Made by a program: the position numbers and the translations under genes
Part shown: positions 24,166-34,307 of the stretch, in pieces
How the letters are laid out: each line of letters opens with the position of its first letter
Numbering within the stretch: position 1 is the first letter of the stretch
Assembly (NCBI GenBank): GCA_030141605.1
Contig: JAQGDQ010000023.1
Span: 682,001 to 746,000, forward strand
DNA length: 64,000 nt
Reading direction: 5' to 3'
Source: Tubiluchus corallicola
Lineage: Eukaryota > Priapulida > Priapulimorpha > Priapulimorphida > Tubiluchidae
The notes under the pieces: generated by a model
Database searches by the model: none
Told to the model about the DNA's origin: nothing
What the model saw: only the letters and a program-made list of their open reading frames with translations

Positions 24166-26773
24166 GAACGCGTCCGCGAGAAGACCATGCAAAATCGAAA
24201 AAATATTTTTTACTCATATTTGAAGGATTAGCCATGCAGCAACCACTGAGTTTGAATAGATCTGACTCTGCACAGTATTGGATCTTGTTATCTTCTCCAA
24301 AATGACATTTCGACTTTTGTCCCAAACCCCACTCTTTCGGCTCTACTGGGGGTCTTTAAGCTCGCATTACGCACAAGATGCAAATACTCAGTCATTTCAA
24401 AGTCTTATATCTCACCCACTGCGGGGGCGGGAACAAAAATATCGATATGTATGTGAATAGAGCATCCCATCCCACTATGCTGTAGTGACAATTTCGATGG
24501 AGCGAATTTCCACCCTATTATAAATGACCTCTGAAAGAGGCATATATCAGGGTGAAAATATAGGTAACAACCTTCATCAAAAAGCTTCGTGTAGATAAAC
24601 ATGAGTTGTCAAATCTTGTCAAAATACTTCAAAACGTCATAAATATTCATCTTTGGCAACTACGGGCCTGGACAGCACATTGGTTAAACTACCGACAGGA
24701 CTGGACTCTAGCATTCAAGATGGCGGCCACTGCTGAACTAAAATGTTCGTTTTCTGGGCTGTTTACCAGCGTTAAATGCGGTATTCTGACTAGTTATCCG
24801 CACGAAACGAATATTGCGAATCTATTAGCCTGTACCAAAGACACTGGACCGCATTTAGAGCGCTTCCATCTTCAAAAAAATGAAATACCTACGAAATGGA
24901 AATTGCTTCTTGCAAGGACTGGAAATAGTTTTATGTACTGTTTATTTTCTATGCTTTGTAAATGTTATGTACAGGTTATTACCTAGTTATTACTCATTGT
25001 CTTACATAGGTGTACAATCCAGGACACAAAGAAAATTGCCCTAAATCTGAGCGAATGCCCAAACAATATGGGACAGACTTCCCCCAAAATATCATTTGTC
25101 CGGTGATTTTTTGACTGTGAAACATCGGAAATTTTTGTGCCATTGGCGCAATCATTCAATCGCACTATTAATATTTTTTGTCAGAAGTATCGATTTTGTG
25201 CCAAAAATAAATTTTGGGCGAAGAAAACTTTTCTGAGCTAAATATCACCGCCATCCCCCTAGAAGCGGCCCATGCGCTTATATTGTCTCATGTTTAGACT
25301 GTAAGATTTTCGCTTTATCACTTTCCCCATGATATATTTGCCTATATTTCTGTATCTATCTTCTAGTGATAATCTACCTGCATCGATAATTCTTTCTCTA
25401 TTATTTTTAGATGTTATGGTTTTTATTACATGTACTACTTCAGTGATAGGATTATGCTGCTACAATAGGAACAGTATTTTGGACTTAGAGAAATTAATTC
25501 TGACTGAGTTTTGTAGTTTTTCATTTTTGTACTGATATTCATAATCTTCTATGTATAGCCATGAAGCTTATTCATATAAAAAGTATAAAAAATGAACATA
25601 TGTATAAAAATGAACGGATTTCTAATTTATATGTATATACCAAGTGTTGTCAGATTCTTTAGCTAGCAATGACTCTCAATCTTAACAATCGGTACTTCTT
25701 CTCTATTAGAGGGCTTATTGTTTAGTCTTTCCTAGTATCCGCTAGCGATTCAGTGTGTAGAGAATGCCCTGAATAAGGGTCGGACTCGGTACTAGGGGCA
25801 TGCATGATGTCCTGTCCTGAAATCCGTCAGAAGGGGCAATTATTCATATTTGTAGTCATATGAAAATTCCGACATAACTAAATCCATTACAGTGAAATTC
25901 GCAAATTTCTAGCAATTTCCATGGCAAAGGAATCTATTGCTACTAGGAAATGAGAGCACTAGTCACAGAAAATGCAGGTTAAACGTGGCTAAATGTCTAC
26001 TGTCATATACGACCTGAGCCAAGTATGTCTACTTTTTACACATGGACGGAACTACTATGGAAAGTAAAAAAGTGTGTTGATATGGCAATTTTTTCTAACA
26101 GTGCCCCTTTCTATATAATGTCATTCATGATATTATCTCAGCTCGTGCGTTTTCATGAAATTTAGAATACAGATTTGTCACTTATAATCCAGCATATTGA
26201 TAGAAAAAAAAATTGAAAAACTGCAAAAAAAGCGAATTTTGCTGATTTTTGTGAAATTTTAAAGTGCCAGTACTAAATACTCAAACAGGCTCCAGCGAAT
26301 TTTCTTTTGTATATTATTAGTAAGGATGATGGTCAACACATACATGAGAACCGGAAGTTTTGTAGCCCCGCAGTGGGCGAGTTATGAGCCTTACAACTTA
26401 ACCTCTCCCGGGACTCTTAACAAAGAGCCGAATTTGAAAAATCCCGTTCTCTGATACTATTAATAGTATGTCAGAAAAAGTTAGGATATCAGAAGACAAT
26501 GTCTGGGTCTATGTACCAGCCAACTTACATCGACCCATCTATAATAGTTTATACAGGAGAAAAAGTTAAAGTAACCCCCCCCCCAAATAGCGATTTTTTG
26601 CCTCTTTCGGGGTCAATTTCTTGATGTGGTCATTTCTCTGCCAATAGTAGCTCGATCGATTTGATATCTTGGTTACATGGTTTTGGGGGGTCGCCCTTCG
26701 TGTTAGAAAAAATGATATAAATTCGTCACCACTCATGTGCCACCCCCTGCATGGTGCTCTCGCGGACTCGTTC
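24166..26773. mobile_element. 2.6-kb DNA transposon with TTAA target duplication
   Basis: Both ends are flanked by TTAA (24162-24165 and 26774-26777). The left end starts GAACGCGTCCGCGAGAAGAC. The right end, reverse-complemented, starts GAACGAGTCCGCGAGAGCAC, and the similarity continues through CATGCA. The flanks join seamlessly in the intact Ly6 copy, which reads CAAGTTAAATACACT with a single TTAA (about 31943-31957). That confirms the boundaries. TTAA targets are used by piggyBac and Kolobok families. The ends do not begin with the CCY typical of piggyBac, so the superfamily is open. Inside, a short frame beginning at the ATG of AAGATGGCGGCC (24718-24729) runs to 24986 but has no transposase motif that I recognise. 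It is probably non-autonomous. Confidence 0.85.
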
Positions 26774-26777
26774 TTAA

Positions 26778-29390
26778 ATACACTATCAGTGCTAAACGCT
26801 CATACATCAGTGACATAAGTATCACTACAGCTTTCTTAAGACAATTATTTACAACACCAGTAGAAAATAAGCGATTCGTTAATCAAACAAGCAAAGTATA
26901 ATTCAACTACAGTTTTCAGTGATGACGAAAGATACATTGCACAGAAATACAAATAAGTAAATAAATATCTATAAATATATATAATGAACACGTTTTTTTA
27001 AAAGAAGGAGATCACCAAATCTGCCTCATCTTTAATACTAAGGCTGCCCTTTTTGGGCCTTATATGTGACTATCAAAGTTAATCTATTTGACTGGAAATG
27101 GGGCTGCCACTAATTAATAAACGAGAAGTGTTACAATCATCATTCAATTACGTGTTTTGTTTGAAATAGCATGGATGTGACTTTAAGTTACCAATGATTA
27201 CCAGCAAGCATGGTACGTTTCTGTTTACCGAATAGTTTATATGAAGCTGACCAGTCACTAATTAACAGACAGGAAGTGTTACAATGGCGTGACAGTAAGT
27301 TAGTACAAGGATAATGAAGGATGATTACAAGCACAATTATACTGCATTATGCACAAGTCCAAGATGTAGCAGGGTATGTTTCTGTTCAAAGAGTAGTTTA
27401 CATGAAGCTGACTAATTTGCTTAGTACTAAAATACCTGTCTGTGTAGCGCACAACAAAAAATCGCACAATCAGAAGACAACTATGTGTGAACATCCCACG
27501 TAGTGCGAAAATATTTTGCAGATTTTCAGTTCTTGTTCGTTAATATAGGCTTTTCAGAAAAACCGTGATTCAGTTAAAGCTATTAATGTGATGTACGACC
27601 AAGGTGTCGCGAATCAGCTAAATATTTACGAGAAATGTAGGTAACAACAATTTTCTTCTTTTTTGTTAATTGGGATTATTTGACAAGTAGGCGGAAGACT
27701 CGGCATTACTTTTTCAGCAGACGGAAAGAGAACCGCTTTTGTATTAAATTTTTACAGAGTTTGGTGTTATTTTGTATCTTTATGAGTTTTAATAAAACCA
27801 TTTGTAGTTCTTAATAATCCATGTGTCTGATGCATCTGTTTTCGCCTGCCTGCGTTTGATGTTTGCAGCTTGACTGTTTTGTTTGAAACAAGCGCTTACC
27901 TGGATATCAGAGGGGGGACGCCCATTTCCCCCTCGTAAAGGTAAGGTTTTTTGTTAAATTTAATCATCAATGACCAATTGGTAGAAGTGCTACTCGGAAC
28001 GTAAAAGGAGGGCATTTTCTATACAAGGTATTGAATTTTTCATAAAATGCAACATATACAGATTTATAGAAAAATATCAAATCTTTTTATTCTAATAAAA
28101 TAGAGAAACATTTGTGATGAAATGTTAAAACTCTTAACCTTAAATTAGAAATCGTGAAACACTTTTAATTATTTGTACCTTGCCTAAATTACATTACGAT
28201 GCATCAATACTTAAAAAGACCATAAGACAATAAAAATCAGACGCACTAAAATTAGCTACATTGTTTCCTATACAAAGATCAATTGTTCTTAAATTGACTA
28301 TTTCATTTGGTCAGCATAGTTAAAACTATGTTATGATACTTGAAAGTATAATGTACCAAAAAATGTCAATGTTTTTATAAAAACAAATGCTAAATAGATT
28401 GGGCTTTTATAATCTAGCATTAAGTTGTCAGAAAAGTTTTCAAAAATATTAGAAATTTAATTTTATAACCCCTTGGCCCACTTCTTCTAAAAACTAGAAT
28501 TGCAAATGTGAAAAACTTAGTATTTTCAAACTCCTATAGTAGCTCGTGGTAGCAGACATTTCGCTTGCAGTTTTTCTGTTGTCAAGCCCAGATTTTCATC
28601 AGAAAGAAACATTTAATGGATTTAAACATAACTTCAATGTGCTCTTACAAAGTCCATAGCAACCACACTTTCATATGGTGGCTAAGTGTTTTTACAGAAA
28701 TGCGTCAAAAAATAATGGCAAGCTTTAACTAGTGATTTTCTCAAGACTATGTTTTTCAGTGTGCAAAATGTACCTCAATTTTAACATGGATTATCTCACC
28801 TTAGAAATAACAAAAAGCAATAAGCTTGATAAAAAATGATCCTCGTGAAATGGAGATTCAGGATGTGAGAATAACTAAAAAAGCCTAAGTGCCAACTTAT
28901 GGACACTCTTTATAGGCAAACAAACATTTACCAGAAAATAGGCTTAGTTTGCGAGGCCGCCACAATAATGTATACACACAACTTAGCCTCCTTGCAATAT
29001 TTTTTGATATAACATATTATCTATTTAATATTTACAGTGGTACATACTTAACAGTGAACGCATTTGCATTACAGGCAAAACAATTAGAGGTAACATACAC
29101 TGAAGTTCAGAGGAAAAACAGTTGACATTCTTCCAAGCATCCTGTTTCCTTACAACTGAAATAATGGCTGTACATGTTTATAGGACAAACGAGTGCAAGC
29201 AGATTTGGGTACATTAATCTTAGCTTCCTAAGCATATTTTTACTAAGATAGTACTGCTATTCTATGTAAATGAGAATTTGTACAAAAAATATCAAAACGA
29301 ATGGTATATTATATATACGCTATTCATTATAAAGTGCATGTATACAATCTATCGAGCCTAGTTCTGTCGAATAGTTAAAAATAATGCTAC
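26778..29390. other. Intergenic, no gene recognised
   Basis: After about 20-30 bp that still match the upstream flank of the intact Ly6 gene, no gene is seen. A degenerate repeat of roughly 150 bp lies at about 27090-27430. Its units share GTTTCTGTT and TATATGAAGCTGAC-like segments, and ACGAGAAGTGTTACAATC resembles ACAGGAAGTGTTACAATG. The rest is AT-rich. Confidence 0.4.
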
Positions 29391-29395
29391 TTTAC

Positions 29396-29515
29396 TAGCC
29401 AAATAATAAGTTGCATAAGAGTATCAAAGCAATTAGTATATACAGTATTCATGTATAGCCAAATAATAAGTTGCATAAGAGTATCAAAGCAATTAGTATA
29501 TACAGTATTCATGTA
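29396..29515. repeat. 60-bp exact tandem duplication next to the Ly6 stop codon
   Basis: 29396-29455 is repeated exactly at 29456-29515, followed by a three-base start of a third unit. It ends six bases before the Ly6 TAG (29524-29522), so it falls in that gene's 3' UTR. Confidence 0.95.
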
Positions 29516-29521
29516 TAGAGC

Positions 29522-30375
29522 CTAATGCCACAAAATTCTTAATATCGTGATAAAAACTGATGCAATAACAGCAGTTGTAGAGATTCTTGTATGAGATGAA
29601 CTGTTACACCACCACCAGTCATCACAGAAGCAGAATTCCAAATTTTCATAAGGTCTTTTGTACCTAAAAGTAGCCAAATTGAATAAAATTTTTGCATATT
29701 GCCACACATCACCTTTACTTAGTCATTTTAAGTTTCACTTGAAATTAAGAGGCATATTTGACACTGAAAAAACTTTTTGAGACTGCAGCATCTGAGGACT
29801 TTTTTCAGCAGTGGCTCAGCCATGCGGAAATGCAGTAGCTTACTATGTAGAAAACCACGTAAAAAAGCACAGCTTCACATTAATAAGAAGTGAAATGACA
29901 AGCCATCAGCTTTGTTAAAAAAACAAATTAACAGCCTAATAGACCTCTGCATTTTTTTAAATGTTCGCTAATCATAGGCAAAACTCGAATATTTTGACAT
30001 GAGTCTGAAATAGTTTTTTGCAACCAACTTAATAACTTACCTGATCTAATAGTAAAATTATTTTTTTGCTTCCCAGATTCATGTCAGTTTTGCTATTGTA
30101 CTCTTCGTTTAAATTTAATTTTTTTATTATTTCTTTGGATTTGTGTTTACTAACTGCTATAGACATGTTATTGCTGTTTAGTTAGAAGATTATCCAAGAT
30201 CAAGTTTGAGATGGCAAATTGCAAAGAGGAAAACCAGGTATTATGCTCGTGCAAACCTATCAGCTCACTTTCTTGCACTTCACACCCATTTTGTTCAGAA
30301 CCATCATTTTTCTTATGTAACTGAATTAAGATGATACCAGCAAAATTCATACTTTGGAAGACGGTCTAAGCAATA

Positions 30376-30425
<50 letters not shown>

Positions 30426-32643
30426 ATGTCAAAACTATTTTCTGTTCATTTTCCCTGCACTACTTGTGAAGGCGTTTTAATTAACCAGTATAAAACGCGG
30501 GATTACTTGGAAAAAAAGGGGAAAGCAGGACAGTGGTCTAAAAACTAAGATAAAACTGGTATGTCATCTGGCAATTACTATTCTTTTCATTACACACATC
30601 GTCATAGAAAAGATTTTTACAAGAGCTGTTTACTGTTTACCTAGGAAAGCTTTTGCTTTTTATTAGCATTAAGATTGACAATGTCATTGATTATTAATGC
30701 TTCACTAGAGAGTTAGCAAAGGGCCAACAATGTTTTTGCAACGTTTCCATTTTCACCCTAACAAAAAATTACATGCTGTGAATAGGCCATACATGATCTA
30801 TGCATGAGAAAATAAAGTGGTTACATAGTTGTGCTTTGTAATTACTTACCTTTCAATGTAGTAATCAGGACGAGAAAGTTCAACATCATCTGCTGGCTTC
30901 CTGCAACCTGTGAATACATCGCCAGGAAGAAGGTTTGCATAATTGCTTGATCTCAAATCCCACAAGCAGGCTCTTGTTATTATTTCTTCACCTGATAAAC
31001 AATACATACATCAGTGACATACAGGCCCTGTTTCAGAGGGGGGGGGGGAAGTGGGGATACTTCCCTGGGGCCTCACCCTCCAGGGGGGCCTCGCGCTGAG
31101 ATAACATTTTTTTGCTTTATGCGAACATACTGCCTGCTCTCTCCCTCTCTTGCCGCATGCGCGCCGTTTCCCTTGTGTGGCTCGGTACCGATGTTCAGCT
31201 GTTTTCAATTTCGGAATTTCTAATACCGGCTTATATGGAAGTGAGAGTATGGTATTACATATTGCAAAGATGTTGTTTTTGATTTGACTATTTAACAAGT
31301 ATTAAGGACTGGTCTTGAGAAGAAAGCAGTTTTTCTTTCAATTGTCCTTTCCTTTAACAACTGTATAACTCGATATTTTCTCTTCGAAAATGCTTCTCCA
31401 GCATTCTAGCAGTTCAAACATTTTCTGGGCACCAACCATGGTGGCGAAAGGGGCCTCACACGCTCCACTTCCCCAGGCGTCGCTTAGGCTGAAACAGGCC
31501 CTGGTGACATAAAATGAGCTACAAACCTAAGTAAGAGGTATTTAGTAAGTTACAAGTAGTTATTAAATGCTAAAAATAAAATTAACATGCTGAGTCTGCT
31601 TGTTAATTAGTTTATAAACAATTTCACTGATTAAATTGAAGTGGAAAAAATAGTGGAATGTGGTAATTTGATTTCAACATCATGTTGTCTATAATTAACA
31701 ACTTTGTTATGTATTTTGCCAACATACTTCCCCTGCGATCAAGAACTTTAACACAGACTTGTTCCTCATCATTGCCAGGACATCTTATATCAGGACAAAT
31801 ATCTCTCCGGTTTGTGTGCAAATCTGCTCCTGGGTATGGTGGAATTGTGCAAGAATAACATCGTATAGCATTACCTGTATAACAACACAACAGTTAGAGT
31901 GTTTAAAATCTTTCTGTCACATGCCCATGCTTGTGATATACAAGTTAAATACACTTTCAGTGCTAAATACTAAACTGTTTTAATTTATTAAATGCCACTC
32001 CACAAATGACACAGACTTATTTTTAAAAAAAAGACATTGTATCACTTAAATTCACCAAAATGCACTTTTGTCACACCACGTGCACTAAACGCACACAATA
32101 TTATCACTTTCATCAAGGAAGAACTTATAGTTTTGGTAGTTCTCCGTTTCTTGAACCAAAAGCTTCAATGCTTTTCCATATTGTAGAACCTAATTAAATT
32201 TGTCATGACAAAAAATTGGTGGGCAATTGAACTATACTGGCATGTTTCAGTACGATAATCTACAGAATTGGAAGAAATCTACTAAATAGCCTATAATGAC
32301 TTGCACTACGCTTACGTACTCCCACATTACTGAATCGTTTTGGTTCTACGTGTAAGCCATTTCATTGCCCTGAATTATAACATACTTACGACTATAAATT
32401 TGTGTTGAAAACTTTTCATCTCAGGTTTACATAATTATGTCTACGATAGATCGATTCAAATCATGCCTATATCAGTAATACCTTGTAAGGGCTGACAAAA
32501 TGAATAATGAAACATAACTAATGAATTTTGATTTTCCACACAGGCTTTGGTATTAATTGGTCTGCCATTCAATAGTGATGCTCATGCTTACCTAAGTGCA
32601 GTATTAAAGAAAAAAGAACGAAAACGACAAACACGTCCTCCAT
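29522..32643 (-). CDS. Ly6/uPAR-family GPI-anchored protein, four exons
   Basis: Encodes a predicted secreted, GPI-anchored three-finger (Ly6/uPAR) protein of 160 residues. Exons: 32643-32592, 31874-31728, 30991-30850 and 29663-29522 (TAG at 29524-29522). Splice sites are all GT-AG, with phases 1, 1 and 2. Residues 1-18 (MEDVFVVFVLFSLILHLG) form a signal peptide. The mature part starts near Cys23 in RCYSC, the usual Ly6 opening. Ten cysteines follow in total, ending in FCFCDDWWWCN (124-134), which matches the closing C-C-C-N of the fold. The last 20 residues are hydrophobic (ISTTAVIASVFITILRILWH), as expected of a GPI signal. It most resembles invertebrate quiver/sleepless-type Ly6 proteins in layout, which is inference; the ligand is unknown. 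Intron 2 carries a hAT-type MITE, and a broken duplicate lies at 23357-24165. Confidence 0.85.
30380..30421. repeat. (TA)n microsatellite in Ly6 intron 3
   Basis: About 42 bp of alternating TA between Ly6 exons 3 and 4. Confidence 0.95.
31022..31503. mobile_element. hAT-type MITE, 482 bp, in Ly6 intron 2
   Basis: Perfect 15-bp terminal inverted repeats: CAGGCCCTGTTTCAG at the left, CTGAAACAGGCCCTG at the right. An 8-bp target duplication, GTGACATA, flanks it (31014-31021 and 31504-31511). The other Ly6 copy has GTGACATA once and no insertion (about 23480-23490), giving the empty site. The 8-bp duplication and CAGG ends are characteristic of hAT elements. The interior is GC-rich, holds a G10 run at 31039-31048, and has no transposase. 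Confidence 0.93.
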
Positions 32644-33840
32644 GTTTAAATACCTGTTTAAAGCGACACCCATGGGCTGGCTGATTGGTAGAAAAAGAAT
32701 AGGTTTGTGAGGGGAGGTATTTTGCAAAACTTGGTAAATATTACGTTCACATTTAGTTTAAGGTATTACATCGTTTTACTTTCATTTACAAATTATATCT
32801 CGTATAGAAAAGGCAAGCAAGTTGGTACTGCGGTAATGATTATTCATTAGACTTTCCTAGCTTTGATCTAACACACCCCTATAATCGCTGAAGTTGCATG
32901 TACCTGCATACACCTGGCATAAGCATGCGTTGAGCGCTGTAGGGATGATTGGGAAATTAGAGATTCGCCGTTAGACCGCTGGGTATGCAGTGTACGCATG
33001 AATAGTCTCATTAATTCCTAAGCAATTTTAATAATAAGGTGAATGCGAACATTCGGCTGCTTAAAAATATCTGTAACTCGAACACCAATCAAACTTTAAT
33101 GCACACTTACATATCTTATTCAGTTTCTGAACACAGTACAATTATTTTTATATAATACGGGCGGCGAAACACCTACTATTTTATGTCTCAATGATGTGTA
33201 TATTACATTAATGCATAAATTTGTGGTGGAATACATGCAGTAACGAATAACAATATGACGATTGGTGGACATTCCAAACATTTCTTCAAGATCTATACAA
33301 AGTACAGATTAATTATAGTATTTGATATGTGAGTAGACAAGCAAAACAACTCTTTAACATGTTGTAATAGAATCAAGTTTCCTAAAATTGCTTTCTCACA
33401 TGCCTTACTACCTTATTTTGACTGCACATATAGGTTATTATGAGTAGAAATTTGATATATGTATTAAACAATCGCAGTGCAGTGTGTAATGAAAGTAAAG
33501 AGGATTAGTAATTTCATTAATATTTTCCCCAGTGTAAAGTTAAAATACCTATTATTTCGACTTCTAATTGCATTATTTGCCTGATATAATGGTGTTATGA
33601 TTACACTATAGGTGGTCTAGGAGGCAATCTTACGTGACATTACGAATAAATTTGAAAATCTGAAATGTATTTTTCTGAATGTTTAGAAAAAATTAGTCAA
33701 GCCTTCTAGGAAGTTAGACTTATTTTAGTGTTCGCGATAAGTGTTAGTAACATTTAGTAATAAAAGTGTGATAAGCGCTTCGTATAGTTAGTAAGATGAT
33801 TTTAAAGTCGTGATCATTTCACGCTTGAGCGATCCCATTT
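32644..33840. other. Intergenic region between the divergent Ly6 and ARMC3 genes
   Basis: AT-rich sequence without a recognisable gene. Ly6 is transcribed leftward from its left edge, and ARMC3 rightward from beyond its right edge. Confidence 0.5.
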
Positions 33841-33858
33841 TAAACGCCCATTCATCCA

Positions 33859-33873
33859 CCAATGACGTCGTCA
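33859..33873. promoter_or_regulatory. CCAAT and CRE-like motifs upstream of ARMC3
   Basis: CCAAT (33859-33863) overlaps TGACGTCGTCA (33863-33873), about 435 bp before the ARMC3 ATG. These motifs are common in TATA-less promoters. The assignment to ARMC3 is inferred from position. Confidence 0.35.
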
Positions 33874-34177
33874 ATCGGCTGCAGAGTTTGAATTAGTTTA
33901 CTGAAAACCACTAAGCGCTTACGGAAAGTCACGAAGTCCACCAGTTACGTCATAATTTTCAAGTGAATGGTGATTACCATCGCGCCTAAAAATTTTATAC
34001 AGCAGTAGTACAAAAATAACTTTATGCTTTATGGACAGTTTTTTGCAAATTTCTGCGTTATGTTTTTTCTAAATTTAAATGACAAGCCAACATGCTAAGC
34101 TCTTGTTCTTTCCTTCAAACAAATACAGTTGATTTTGATTAAATCTCTGCAGGACGTTACGACATATTCTTGTTGTG

Positions 34178-34191
34178 GTTGCTGTAGTAAC
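34178..34191. promoter_or_regulatory. RFX X-box upstream of ARMC3
   Basis: GTTGCTGTAGTAAC consists of two half sites, GTTGCT and AGTAAC, separated by two bases. This fits the RFX consensus (GTTRCY, spacer, RGYAAC). It ends 116 bp before the ARMC3 ATG, within the usual distance for X-boxes of ciliary genes. ARMC3 is a cilium and sperm-flagellum gene in other animals, which supports the call. Confidence 0.65.
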
Positions 34192-34307
34192 GGTAAACAC
34201 AAAGGCGTATAGCGCAATGCATCGAACGAACAAATCCAGCTAATTTTAGAACTAACAGCGTGTTGAATTTTCTATGGCGTTTAAGTAAAACTTTGCGTAG
34301 AAACAAG

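Noticed and set aside
24606-24986. 126-codon frame inside the TTAA element as a transposase
   Set aside because: No DDE or DNA-binding motif recognised and far too short. Left as unassigned content of the element.
30168-30350. Possible extra Ly6 exon (minus-strand frame)
   Set aside because: No acceptor and donor pair in the right phase, and the four-exon model is already complete without it.
31011-31298. Arg/Pro-rich frames in Ly6 intron 2
   Set aside because: They fall within the hAT-type MITE and on both strands; a by-product of its GC-rich interior.
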